Positions 46,883-55,855 of a stretch of DNA of 64,000 nucleotides are shown in pieces. Within the stretch, counting starts at the first letter, position 1. Each line of letters opens with the position of its first letter. The DNA comes from CBFHMJ01 sp965656875. GTDB lineage: Bacteria > Pseudomonadota > Gammaproteobacteria > Enterobacterales > Alteromonadaceae. The translations under genes and the position numbers were made by a program. The stretch spans positions 186,001 through 250,000 of the forward strand of contig CBFHMJ010000038.1 in assembly GCA_965656875.1 (NCBI GenBank), read 5' to 3'. The notes beneath the pieces were generated by a model. The model made no database searches. It saw only the letters and a program-made list of their open reading frames with translations, and had not been told where the DNA came from.

Positions 46883-48937
46883 ATGAAAATCGTATATCAA
46901 CTCGAACACGGTATCATTTTTGATTCAATTCGTAGCGAATTGATAGTGAATGAAGAAGTGATCCTGTTACAGGAGCTTGAAAATACGCTACTTACGCTAT
47001 TCGTCAATCGGCCTGGTGACATCATTTCCAAAGATGAACTGTTCGCTATCGGCTGGGAAGGTCGCTTTGGTAGTGACAATTCACTTAACCGGGTAATTTC
47101 GACCCTCAGAACAAAATTGGGAGATAACTCCAAGTCGCCCAGCTACATCAAAACCGTACCCAAAAAAGGCTATCGTTTCATTGCTGACGTAAAGCAGGTC
47201 GAGCAAAAGAATCCACCATCTGAAACATCTCCTACATCCCCCGTTCACGAAGAAACCGCTGATGCCCCCTCGAATTTTCGTTGGTACATTCCGATCAGTG
47301 TGGTTCTCGTTATAGCGGCAACACTCAGTATCATCTTCTCATTTGATAACACACCTGCACCACAGATTAAAAATCTCGTTCCAATAACCAGTATGCCTGG
47401 CTCGGAGATGGACCCGGATATATCACCTGATGGAAGGCACATTGTTTTTACGAACAAAGCTGATCTGCATGAAAAATCTAAAATTTATATCAAGTCTATC
47501 CACTCGGAACAAAAAACAGTTATCACCGACTCTCAGTACAACAGCCAGTCACCAAAATGGAGTTATGATGGCCGTTCAATTCTTTACCATCGCACAGCAA
47601 AAGATTTTTGCCAGATACGCCGAATCGATCTGAACTTACAACTTGATGTGATTAGCGATGTTTTACTAACAGAATGCGGAAAATTTTCTGACAGCATAGG
47701 ACTGAGTTGGGGTAAAGATGAAAACGAATTCTATTACACCGATATAGATCGACCATTAGTTCCCTATCATATCTTTCGTTTTGATATCAAAAATGGCACC
47801 AGAGAAAAGATTGCAGAGCCCGAAGTGTCCAGTGGACGAGGATATTACCGGGTGCAGTATGACAGAGACAGCGGAAACCTGATTGCGCTGCTCAATGAGC
47901 GCTGGGTAAACACCAATGTTGTTTTATTTAATGCTGAACAAAAAATCATTAAAAAACGATACGTGAAATATCTGTTGATGGGAGCCACGCTTCTCGATGG
48001 AGGCGTTGTCTTTAAGACCGAAGGTAATCATATTCATTACTCCAGTCCTGAAAGTAGTAAAGAGCATCGACTGATTCAGTCCCCTTTAAAACCTGTCTAT
48101 TCACCGACATTCAGAAATGGTCCACGGCCTCTGATGGCATTTGTCGCTGGTGATTTCATTAATCGGGATCTAATAGCTATCAATCTTGAAACCGGACAAG
48201 AAGAAGTTATTTCACAAGGTGACTATGTACATAAGCAGCCCTACGCTACAGAATCTGGCTCTATATACTATGCCAGTGATAAGTCAGGGTTGTATCAGAT
48301 TTGGAAATACCAGGACAACACCTCTGTTCCAGTATCTGCTTATATGGAAAGTCACATCATCAATTCGATCAGTGTATCAGCCGATGAAACCTATCTCGCT
48401 GCTGGCTACGACAACACAATTGATATCTTCGACATTTCAACAAATTCAATTTCCAGACAACCCAGACATCAACTCAAACACGTTCAATACCCCCGATTCA
48501 GTCCGGATGGAAAACAAATTATCCTGACACGTATCATTGAAGATGGATTTCAACTATCAATCTATGATCTCGAAAAAGAAGAATACACAGACGTAGCGAT
48601 AAATAATGGGTATATAGGATTTATTCATCCGGAAACCAGTGATATCTACTTTACTCGAATGGAACGAAGCGGGTTATGGTTATTTAAGGATGGAGAAGAA
48701 ATTCTGGTCAATGAAGACATTAAAATACGTTCACAGAACAACTATCACGTAGCGGGTAATCATTTATATTTTTTATCCGAAAAAGGTCAGCTAACTCAAC
48801 TTAATTTATCGACCAGACAAGTAAAAAAATTTGATGTGAATATACAACCAATGTTTACCCTTGATACCCGCACAAATAGCGTAATCACCACAAAAAGCCG
48901 TCAAGGTGATACCAACATCTACCTTGCAACATTCTGA
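46883..48937 (+). CDS. CadC-like membrane-anchored winged-helix regulator with PD40 beta-propeller sensor
   Basis: This is a 684-residue protein from the ATG at 46883. An OmpR/PhoB-type winged helix (about 4-104; ends with the family PKKGYRF motif) is followed by a Pro/Ser-rich linker, one transmembrane helix (about 134-154) and a periplasmic domain of about 530 residues. That domain has TolB/PD40-like repeats such as PDISPDGRHIVFT and PRFSPDGKQIIL. This is the ToxR/CadC layout: the sensor sits outside and the DNA-binding domain inside. OmpR-type domains bind direct repeats 10-11 bp apart, and two such arrays lie 0.3 and 1.3 kb downstream. That makes it the leading candidate regulator of them (inference). 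Confidence 0.87.
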   Translation: MKIVYQLEHGIIFDSIRSELIVNEEVILLQELENTLLTLFVNRPGDIISKDELFAIGWEGRFGSDNSLNRVISTLRTKLGDNSKSPSYIKTVPKKGYRFIADVKQVEQKNPPSETSPTSPVHEETADAPSNFRWYIPISVVLVIAATLSIIFSFDNTPAPQIKNLVPITSMPGSEMDPDISPDGRHIVFTNKADLHEKSKIYIKSIHSEQKTVITDSQYNSQSPKWSYDGRSILYHRTAKDFCQIRRIDLNLQLDVISDVLLTECGKFSDSIGLSWGKDENEFYYTDIDRPLVPYHIFRFDIKNGTREKIAEPEVSSGRGYYRVQYDRDSGNLIALLNERWVNTNVVLFNAEQKIIKKRYVKYLLMGATLLDGGVVFKTEGNHIHYSSPESSKEHRLIQSPLKPVYSPTFRNGPRPLMAFVAGDFINRDLIAINLETGQEEVISQGDYVHKQPYATESGSIYYASDKSGLYQIWKYQDNTSVPVSAYMESHIINSISVSADETYLAAGYDNTIDIFDISTNSISRQPRHQLKHVQYPRFSPDGKQIILTRIIEDGFQLSIYDLEKEEYTDVAINNGYIGFIHPETSDIYFTRMERSGLWLFKDGEEILVNEDIKIRSQNNYHVAGNHLYFLSEKGQLTQLNLSTRQVKKFDVNIQPMFTLDTRTNSVITTKSRQGDTNIYLATF

Positions 48938-49228
48938 GTCTCACGATCACACTCCACAAAAAAATCATCTAAAATACTTCTTCAAAAAACCTTATTAGAC
49001 CTTATCCACTGAAAAACAAAACATAGCTAAGACAATACTTACCCAAATGTTAACCACCCTTGTTTCAGGTATGTTTACCTGCCTCCCTCCTGCCACATGT
49101 AACCCTTTGTTTTAAATGAACTTTTTACACACCCATGGATTAAAGTGCTATTTGATAAATATAAAGCATCATTTTGTTACCATATAATTATTATTTAACA
49201 TTTAATTAATGATAAAAATACATTTTAA
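48938..49228. other. AT-rich spacer after the regulator gene
   Basis: I see no gene here. It contains a small hairpin AGGTA/TACCT (around 49065-49078) next to a C-rich stretch. No clear terminator follows the regulator gene. Confidence 0.4.
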
Positions 49229-49265
49229 TAAGATTTAATAAGAAATATATAAGGCCTCTGTAAGG
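49229..49265 (+). promoter_or_regulatory. Phased TAAG array A (four units, 10/11/11 bp apart)
   Basis: TAAG begins at 49229, 49239, 49250 and 49261, the last two as TAAGG. All units lie on the same helical face. The last unit is followed by ACTT, as in array B. A possible -10 TACTAT is at 49287-49292. The array is about 160-200 bp before a small secreted peptide gene, as expected of an OmpR/CadC-type operator. Confidence 0.6.
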
Positions 49266-49426
49266 ACTTTAATCAGGAAGCAAGCGTACTATTAGAACCA
49301 ACGGACAAAAAAATATAATTAAATCGGATAGTTAACAATTCTATTTTTGCAACACCTGGATTTGAGAACTCGCAAACAAAAACAATTAACTGGCAACTTA
49401 CAAAAAACAGCAGAATGGTGACCACT

Positions 49427-49642
49427 ATGAAAATGAAAACGATTATAAAACTAACGACTTTTCTTTCTATTTTATTTGCCATGTCATCGTCAAATGCATT
49501 CCAGTATAACGATGCTCCTTACGTAGAGATTCCGGAGCAAAGTACTTTAGCCTGGGATCCAACTCCGCCGGAATCTATTTGCAGTCCCTGGCCAGCATGC
49601 GATATCCAAAAACGCTACTACGGCGTTACTGATACTAAATAA
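49427..49642 (+). CDS. Small secreted two-cysteine peptide
   Basis: This encodes a peptide of about 71 residues from the ATG at 49427 (GGTGA seven bases before), or 75 from the ATG at 49415. A signal peptide (about 1-24, ending SNA) is followed by a mature peptide of roughly 47 residues rich in Pro, Tyr and Asp. Two Cys occur as ICSPWPAC, a possible small disulfide loop. I recognise no family. Phased array A lies upstream and a CadC-like regulator gene precedes it, so it is likely to be induced by that sensor. It could be an extracytoplasmic signalling or stress peptide; the function is unknown. Confidence 0.55.
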   Translation: MKMKTIIKLTTFLSILFAMSSSNAFQYNDAPYVEIPEQSTLAWDPTPPESICSPWPACDIQKRYYGVTDTK

Positions 49643-50226
49643 AGCAATCCAGTTCTATTAAGTCTTCATCCCTGGTTACATGGAAGTAACATCCCCATCT
49701 AAAAGTACCCCTTCAGCTTTTTACTAAACCAAAATCCCCAAGTTGTTATGCCTCATTAGCAGACCTCTTGTTACTGACTGCTCTGTACCTTCGGCCAATA
49801 TCTTCGGGCAATCGTTAGAAGGCCTGCCAACCTGAAGGCCACAATATATGCCTCAAAATAAATCACCATGTCAAAGTAACGCAGGCTTATAACGTCAACA
49901 GCACTCCCATCTTGTCTCTTCTCATACCATCAATATCCGGTACATTTACCTCACTGTTAAAGTACCCGTATCAGAGAATATCTATTCAATAGCTATGCAA
50001 TAGATTGTTTTTTGCAAAAACAGCTTGATGAATTCGTTATGCAGGTTCGTTACTTACTCAAATGTTGTAACAAAAGAACTCGAATACTGCACTGTCCTGG
50101 GGTTTTGAATGTTGTAAATATGCTTTTAGATTTTCTTTCAGAACCACATCAATTTTTAAAAAACTTGCCCAAAAGTACCTTTTTAACCGACAAATAAGAT
50201 TTAATTGGTTATTTTTTATCCTGATA
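49643..50226 (+). other. Gene-free region with repeated short motifs and a terminator-like hairpin
   Basis: This region follows the small peptide gene. It has a hairpin GGTAC/GTACC (49939-49943 with 49962-49966) whose loop holds ATTTACCTC, and an AT-rich stem ATCTATT/AATAGAT (49980-49986 with 49999-50005) followed by TGTTTTTT, which could end the peptide transcript. The string AAAGTACC recurs three times (near 49702, 49960 and 50172). A 61-codon ORF from a TTG at 50012 looks spurious. Confidence 0.45.
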
Positions 50227-50263
50227 TAAGCTTTTATAAGGTTTTAGTAAGGACCATGTAAGG
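50227..50263 (+). promoter_or_regulatory. Phased TAAG array B (four units, 10/11/11 bp apart)
   Basis: TAAG begins at 50227, 50237, 50248 and 50259, the last three as TAAGG. The spacing is identical to array A, and both end TGTAAGGACTT. It precedes the structured, gene-free region at 50340-50635 and not a normal gene start. proB is 485 bp further on. Confidence 0.6.
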
Positions 50264-50339
50264 ACTTAGTTAGCCAATATCAATAAAGTTAGTATCAACA
50301 AAACAGTAGTTAACTGAATTTTAAAACCGCCGTAATTCA

Positions 50340-50640
50340 AGACTGATGATGGCGAAGAATACACCCCGACCTGTCTGCCAGGGATTTAGGTAGGCAGGAC
50401 TTTCCAACCTCGATGTTGAAAAGCGGTAGATTAATATTCAGTTATTGTGAATATCTTTTTAGTGAAATGTGTCCCCAGCACTTCATCATTAAGAAGAGAA
50501 ACATTGCCAGAACATTTACCTCCCTGGCAATCAGAATCAACTAAGAATTGATTCGGCTAAAAATTTGTTCTTTGTGGATAACATTGGATGTTGAACACCC
50601 TTTTAGGGCTATGAGTTCTCGCTCCTCATAGCCCTTTCTT
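50340..50640 (+). ncRNA. Candidate structured small RNA with multiple perfect stems
   Basis: Successive hairpins occur: 50370-50379/50389-50398 (10 bp, two G-T pairs), 50434-50440/50448-50454 (7 bp, followed by CTTTTT), 50503-50510/50524-50531 (8 bp, loop AACATTTACCTCC), 50534-50540/50548-50554 (7 bp), 50580-50584/50588-50592 (5 bp) and a terminator at 50605-50635. No recognisable gene lies within. A 43-codon ORF (50413-50544) overlaps it but lacks a ribosome site. Array B lies just upstream and would be its operator. Confidence 0.5.
50605..50635 (+). terminator. Strong intrinsic terminator not attached to a known gene
   Basis: A perfect 11-bp stem (50605-50615 with 50625-50635, nine-base loop) is followed by TTCTTTTATTTT. 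It marks the 3' end of some forward transcript; the nearest upstream coding gene ends 960 bp away. Confidence 0.9.
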
Positions 50641-50747
50641 TTATTTTGTCACTCATTCGTTTACATCGCGTCAAATCTCTCGCCAAATTTAATACCATTG
50701 TATATTCTGACCTGACGATTAAACCAACAACATTACCTTGATAAAAC

Positions 50748-51857
50748 ATGAAGTGGAACAAAGCGGTTCTAAAAATTGGCAGCGCCCTAATCGCGCCTGA
50801 TAACTGCCAGGTTAGCGGAAAGTATTTATTACCAATAGCCTCATTTATTAGTCACTGCAGGCAGCAAGGTAAAGAAATCATTCTCGTCTCTTCTGGCAGC
50901 GTAGCGGCTGGGCGTAATTATATCGAACATGTCTCTCCACCTTCCATCGTTTCAAGACAAGCAATGGCTGCTGTCGGTCAAATGAAAATGATGGAAAACT
51001 GGATTCGGTTCTTCGACTTTCCATGCGCTCAATTATTGATCACCCATGATGATCTGAAAGATCGAAAACGCTACGTCAATATCAAGAATACCCTGAGAGA
51101 GTTGTCATCAAATTGCGTTCTACCCATCGTCAATGAGAATGACACCGTCGCTACCCAGGAATTGAAAGTGGGTGACAACGATAATCTGGCTGCTCAGGTC
51201 GCGTTAGTTGCTGAAGCTGATGCCTTATTTATTTGTTCTGATATTGATGGTTTATTCGATAAAGATCCGAAAAAACATGCTGATGCGCAATTTATTAATG
51301 AAGTGCCTGAAATCAATGACGCTATTTTTCAATTAGCAGGAGATACCACGAACAGTATCGCTACAGGCGGCATGAAAACCAAACTTCAGGCAGCCGAAAA
51401 AGCAACATCCAATGGTATTGATACGCTCATTTTCAACGGTTTCAATAGTGAGAATTTCTCAAAACTATCGGCAGATGCGTTACCCGGAACCTGGTTCAAA
51501 GCCCAAAAGCCCCAAATCACCGCTAAAAAACACTGGATGCAACACACGTTAAAAGCCAATGGTTCGCTGGTTATTGATGCAGGCGCAGTCAATGCATTAC
51601 AACACACCGGGGCATCTTTATTACCCTCAGGCATTACTCACGTTAATGGTGACTTCCTTAAAGGCGAAGCTATCACAATCATCAATAGTGAAAATCAGCT
51701 CATTGCTAAAGGCATTTCTCAATACAACGCCCAAGAAATGCGTAAGATACAAGGTAAGAACAGCAAACTTATTGAAGATATTCTGGGTTATTGCCCGTCT
51801 CCAGTCGCTATTCATCGCGATGATCTTGTCTTACACAACTCACAGGAATCAGTATGA
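50748..51857 (+). CDS. proB: Glutamate 5-kinase
   Basis: This 369-residue enzyme catalyses the first step of proline synthesis, ATP + L-glutamate to glutamyl 5-phosphate. The N-terminal amino-acid-kinase domain (about 1-255) has VLKIGSALI, SSGSVAAG, PIVNENDTVA and SIATGGMKTKLQAA, and a C-terminal PUA domain follows (about 275-365, GSLVIDAGA to the end). The family's feedback inhibition by proline is expected. It overlaps proA by four bases (ATGA). The ATG at 50748 gives the normal N-terminus. Confidence 0.96.
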   Translation: MKWNKAVLKIGSALIAPDNCQVSGKYLLPIASFISHCRQQGKEIILVSSGSVAAGRNYIEHVSPPSIVSRQAMAAVGQMKMMENWIRFFDFPCAQLLITHDDLKDRKRYVNIKNTLRELSSNCVLPIVNENDTVATQELKVGDNDNLAAQVALVAEADALFICSDIDGLFDKDPKKHADAQFINEVPEINDAIFQLAGDTTNSIATGGMKTKLQAAEKATSNGIDTLIFNGFNSENFSKLSADALPGTWFKAQKPQITAKKHWMQHTLKANGSLVIDAGAVNALQHTGASLLPSGITHVNGDFLKGEAITIINSENQLIAKGISQYNAQEMRKIQGKNSKLIEDILGYCPSPVAIHRDDLVLHNSQESV

Positions 51858-53104
51858 CTTTCTCAATTCAAGAAGCCGCACAACAGGCGCAGGCTGCAAC
51901 GTCAGTGCTGAGCCAGTTGAGTACACAAACGAAAAATGACGTGTTAAACACCATGGCTCGTAACCTTAGAGCCAATAAAGAACCAATCATTCATGCGAAC
52001 GAACTTGATATTGCTAATGCAGTTCAGGCCGGACTTTCCCCGGCCATGACTGATCGCCTGAAACTGGATAATGAGCGTATTGATAATATAGCGTCTGCGA
52101 TAGAGGAAATCGCGAGCCTGATCGATCCGGTTGGAGAAGTAACCAGCAGCCAGAAACGCCCGAATGGGCTCGAAGTTAATAAAATCAGGATTCCACTTGG
52201 CGTCATCGCTATGATTTATGAATCGCGGCCCAATGTGACAGCAGATGCTGCAGCGCTTTGTTTCAAGGCAGGTAACGCGGTGGTTTTAAGAGGCGGGAAG
52301 GAAGCTTTGCATTCCAATCTGGCCATCGCCTCTCAATTACATGCAGCGCTGGAAAGTCATGGCCTGCCAACAGAGGCTGTCACCGTAATCCCCGATCCTG
52401 ATCGTGCAATACTCACCGAGCTGCTAACGCTGAATCAATATATTGATTTGGTGATACCTCGGGGAGGCGAAGGACTAATCCATTATGTCACGAATAACAG
52501 CAGAATCCCGGTCATACAACACTTTAAAGGGGTATGTCATTTATACGTTGATGAATTTGCAGATGTTGAAAAAGCAGTTTCACTGATAATGAATGGCAAA
52601 ACCCAACGGCCGGGTGTCTGCAATGCACTGGAATCTATCGTCGTTCATCAGGATATTTGCGAAACGCTATTTCCGCAACTTGCCACAGCATTACAGGGTA
52701 AAGAAGTAACGGTACACGCTTGTCCACGTTCCATTAACCAGATACCGGATTCGATCCCGCAGCAACCAGATGATTTAGATAATGAATATCTCGCGCTGGA
52801 AATGAACCTGACGGTAGTCGAAAACTTTGACCAGGCGATCGCACATATTCAGGCACACAGTTCAGGACACACTGAAGTCATTGTTAGCCAGGATATTTCC
52901 AGAACCAAACAGTTCACCAGAGCGATCAATTCATCGGTAGTAATGATCAATGCGTCATCCCGTTTTTCTGATGGAGGTCAACTCGGCCTGGGGGCTGAAA
53001 TAGGTATTTCTACCAGTAAACTCCATGCATATGGACCTATGGGGTTAAGCTCACTGACAACAGAGAAATTTGTTGTTTCAGGTGATGGTCATATTCGTTC
53101 TTAG
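51854..53104 (+). CDS. proA: Gamma-glutamyl phosphate reductase
   Basis: This 416-residue NADPH-dependent enzyme of the aldehyde dehydrogenase superfamily reduces glutamyl 5-phosphate to the semialdehyde, acting with ProB. Conserved blocks are IRIPLGVIAMIYESRPNVT, LRGGKEA, VIPRGGEGL and the catalytic cysteine region KTQRPGVCNALES. The C-terminal DGGQLGLGAEIGISTSKLHAYGPMG is typical of ProA. Length matches E. coli (417). Translationally coupled to proB and ended by a strong terminator. Confidence 0.97.
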   Translation: MTFSIQEAAQQAQAATSVLSQLSTQTKNDVLNTMARNLRANKEPIIHANELDIANAVQAGLSPAMTDRLKLDNERIDNIASAIEEIASLIDPVGEVTSSQKRPNGLEVNKIRIPLGVIAMIYESRPNVTADAAALCFKAGNAVVLRGGKEALHSNLAIASQLHAALESHGLPTEAVTVIPDPDRAILTELLTLNQYIDLVIPRGGEGLIHYVTNNSRIPVIQHFKGVCHLYVDEFADVEKAVSLIMNGKTQRPGVCNALESIVVHQDICETLFPQLATALQGKEVTVHACPRSINQIPDSIPQQPDDLDNEYLALEMNLTVVENFDQAIAHIQAHSSGHTEVIVSQDISRTKQFTRAINSSVVMINASSRFSDGGQLGLGAEIGISTSKLHAYGPMGLSSLTTEKFVVSGDGHIRS

Positions 53105-53123
53105 GATATCCCCTCAGACCATA

Positions 53124-53151
53124 AAAAAACGCCGATAATTCGGCGTTTTTT
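53124..53151. terminator. Bidirectional terminator after proA
   Basis: A 12-bp stem (53124-53135 with 53140-53151, loop TAAT) has A/T tracts on both strands, between convergent proA and the 5'-nucleotidase gene. Confidence 0.93.
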
Positions 53152-53168
53152 CTTTCTTTATAATGATA

Positions 53169-54803
53169 TTACTTTGGGCAATCAGGCGTCTTATCAGTAC
53201 TACAAATTCGCCCCTCAACTTTCGGTGAAATACCTTGTTCTCCCGCTTGCTGTAATGCCTCTCTTACCAGATTAACAAGAGAAACATCTCGCTGATTATC
53301 TTTCAAATTAGCTGGAACCAACATGGTATAGTCATCTTGTCCCATAGACGGATTCATTAAAAAGTCATTCGTCACTGCGACAATTTTTTCATCTGGTTTA
53401 ACAGCCCTGAATGAACCATTTTCCATAATTTCCAGTCCTACAGCTTGCTGATTTGCCACGTCATGCGTGTATCTGAATCCTGCAATCTGTAGCCACCATC
53501 CATTTCCAGTCCAGTCTTCAATTGAGTGACTAATAACTTGCTGTAACTGTTCACCAGAAATTTCTATCAATTTAAGGTTACTCGGATACTGGAAAATCTC
53601 CATTAAGTGACGTTCCGTCACGTAGGCTCCAGCCGGAATATTTTGATTTAATCGCATACTGCCTGAATTGATAAATGCAATTTGAGCTTTATCACTCGCA
53701 AATGTATTCAGCGCCTGATCAACAATAAAGTTACCAAGATTCGTTTCATATCGACGAATCGACAGCTCCTCACCCACTAACTCAGTATTTGTTTTCGTAT
53801 ATTGTTTATTCAAACAATCCATCGACTGTTGAGACTTATCACAAAAATCTTTATCGAAGATATGCTGCCACTGGCTAATCGCATTCTTGACAACAGGATC
53901 AGGTTTAACTGATTCATTAACAGCTTTAAACTCATGAGTTATGCCAGCAAATTTTCCATCATTAACATCGATGGTCGCGACCGTGGCTGTCCTGATATCC
54001 GCATCGGCTTTTAATACGTAACGGCCATTAACTAACTCAGCCTGTTTATGATGCTCATGCCCACCAAAAATAACGTCCGGCCCTTCAGAACCAAGCGCTT
54101 CAAGAATAGATTTATCTTCACCCATTCGTAAATGAGTTAAAGCGACGACTACTTCTGCCCCCTGCTCTCTTAAAACTTTTGTATAACGTTTTGCTATTTC
54201 AACATAATTTGTATCGATAGCTGCATAAGCAGGAACTTGTAAATTAGTCGTGATGCCAAATAAGCCTACTTTTACACCATTGATATCAATAATGCGGTGG
54301 CTAATCGTGTTGTCATTGCTAACCAGTGGGTTTCCCTGCTCATCTTTCTCCCAGGTAATATTCCCATTTAACCAGGTAAACTCAGATTGTTTTAATCGCG
54401 ATGACACAATACCCGCATGTTTTAACTTTCGTTTATCAAATTCATGGTTTCCGAATACCACAAACAACTTGTCATCAAACGTGTCTCGCTGTCCATCCAA
54501 CAGGTTCATGACATCAATCATCTGCTCACCATTAAATGAACGGCTCATCATTGAAGGAAACAGAAAATCGCCCGCATGCAACACTAATAAATCGCCATAT
54601 TGTTTTTCCAGATCCCGACGCAAAGTCCTTAATCTGTCCAGGCCCCCATTTGCACCAGCATCTACGCCTGATATCCGGTAAACATCATTCACATGCAAAA
54701 TAGAAAATGATTTTTCCAGCTCCTGCTTTTCTTCCGGTGCAGAACAACCGATCAACAATCCTGATAGTGCCAGACTTGCAAACAATTTAGGGAGTGTAGT
54801 CAT
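53169..54803 (-). CDS. 5'-nucleotidase/UshA-type metallophosphatase lipoprotein
   Basis: This 544-residue protein is a predicted lipoprotein: the signal ends in a lipobox LLIGC (lipidated Cys at 20). The metallophosphatase domain (about 32-330) has VNDVYRISG, LHAGDFL, VFGNHEFDKR and GGHEHHKQ with the usual dimetal ligands. The C-terminal 5'-nucleotidase domain (about 360-520) has the substrate-binding NSGSMR. It likely releases phosphate from nucleotides at the cell surface or in the periplasm. The exact substrate (AMP, UDP-sugars or other) is not determined. Single gene. Confidence 0.9.
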   Translation of the reverse strand: MTTLPKLFASLALSGLLIGCSAPEEKQELEKSFSILHVNDVYRISGVDAGANGGLDRLRTLRRDLEKQYGDLLVLHAGDFLFPSMMSRSFNGEQMIDVMNLLDGQRDTFDDKLFVVFGNHEFDKRKLKHAGIVSSRLKQSEFTWLNGNITWEKDEQGNPLVSNDNTISHRIIDINGVKVGLFGITTNLQVPAYAAIDTNYVEIAKRYTKVLREQGAEVVVALTHLRMGEDKSILEALGSEGPDVIFGGHEHHKQAELVNGRYVLKADADIRTATVATIDVNDGKFAGITHEFKAVNESVKPDPVVKNAISQWQHIFDKDFCDKSQQSMDCLNKQYTKTNTELVGEELSIRRYETNLGNFIVDQALNTFASDKAQIAFINSGSMRLNQNIPAGAYVTERHLMEIFQYPSNLKLIEISGEQLQQVISHSIEDWTGNGWWLQIAGFRYTHDVANQQAVGLEIMENGSFRAVKPDEKIVAVTNDFLMNPSMGQDDYTMLVPANLKDNQRDVSLVNLVREALQQAGEQGISPKVEGRICSTDKTPDCPK

Positions 54804-54979
54804 GTATTGCCTTATGGTGTTTCTTGAAATGTTGTACAGTTTAGTGGTTATAACTTAGAGAAGGAAATTATTTTAGTGCGGAGTAAAAGAATGGATTTGA
54901 TCACATTAATCATGTGCCAACCAATGAATTCAATCATCCATTTCTAAATGATCAAACCGGACTGATGAGCATAAACGAA

Positions 54980-55003
54980 AAAAGCGAGCCGAAGCTCGCT
55001 TTT
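54980..55003 (-). terminator. Intrinsic terminator of the 253-residue gene
   Basis: A 10-bp stem (54980-54989 with 54994-55003, loop CGAA) on the reverse strand is followed by a T-rich tract. Confidence 0.88.
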
Positions 55004-55024
55004 GAAAATTCGAATAATCAAAAA

Positions 55025-55786
55025 TTACATTTTGATTAGGTTACCATCAAGGTCGAATTTTGGATTGATGTCAACACCGATCCATGAATGAAGCATCATA
55101 GCCCAAAGCTCGATACCTTCAAGAGCTTTAAGAATTAGCTCTTTACCACGGATGCTGTCTTTGTCTTGAACGTCGATGTAGTCAAGACCCATGATGCTGT
55201 GGTGCTCGTCAGCTTCAACGTGACAATCGAAGTAGTGATCGCCAGCGCCTAAGCTGTGTAGTTTAGGAGCGATACGCTTGAAGAAGTCGTTTGAGCAACG
55301 CTCGATACCACTGTTAAGACCAACAAGCCACTTATCTCTGTCCTGCTCCATCGCCATTTGATAAGCGTAAGCAACACAAGCGTTAGTTTCACGAGTTGGG
55401 ATGCAGTTTTCGATTTCTTCAGCGTTATTAAGAACGCCGTGCTCCAGCATCCAGTCCATAAGCATGATGTGGTGATCTGCTTCACCGTAAGTATGTGTAG
55501 CATAGAAAGGCATCATTGAGTTTTCTTTCATTGATGTCAAACCACACATAAGAGCCATTACTTTAGGGAAAGTAGCTGAGTGATGGAAAAGTTGCTGAGC
55601 TGATTCACCAAACTCTTTAGGATCTTTCAATTCATCAACAAATTTGAAGAACGGCATATCAAGAACAGCCTGGCTAGCTTTGTAGATTGGCTTAACAATC
55701 CACGCATGCTTTTCTTCTAATGCAGCCAATTTTTCCTGATCAATTTCTTCATATACACTGTCATGGCCGTGAGATGCTTCAGTCAT
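55025..55786 (-). CDS. Heme-oxygenase-fold (TenA-like) protein, possible di-iron oxidase
   Basis: This 253-residue soluble, all-helical protein is rich in His, Glu and Asp. Candidate ligand motifs are a Glu/His cluster in YGEADHHIMLMDW and a His/Asp/His helix in HVEADEHHSIMGLD, the spacing seen in heme-oxygenase-like di-iron oxidases and iron-containing redox enzymes. An additional FHHSATFPK stretch is N-terminal. I cannot name a reaction. The adjacent HPP membrane protein gene is upstream on the same strand (69-bp gap). The assignment to the fold is moderate. Confidence 0.6.
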   Translation of the reverse strand: MTEASHGHDSVYEEIDQEKLAALEEKHAWIVKPIYKASQAVLDMPFFKFVDELKDPKEFGESAQQLFHHSATFPKVMALMCGLTSMKENSMMPFYATHTYGEADHHIMLMDWMLEHGVLNNAEEIENCIPTRETNACVAYAYQMAMEQDRDKWLVGLNSGIERCSNDFFKRIAPKLHSLGAGDHYFDCHVEADEHHSIMGLDYIDVQDKDSIRGKELILKALEGIELWAMMLHSWIGVDINPKFDLDGNLIKM

Positions 55787-55855
55787 AATGGTTTCCTAAT
55801 ATCAAATTGTTTAACACATCATTAAAATTTTTGTTGGCATTTTTAATACTGGATT

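Noticed and set aside
50012..50197. 61-codon forward ORF starting with TTG between the two phased arrays
   Set aside because: There is no ribosome site and the composition is like non-coding neighbours.
50413..50544. 43-codon ORF inside the candidate small RNA
   Set aside because: No ribosome site is near the ATG. The hairpins explain the region better, though a peptide cannot be excluded.
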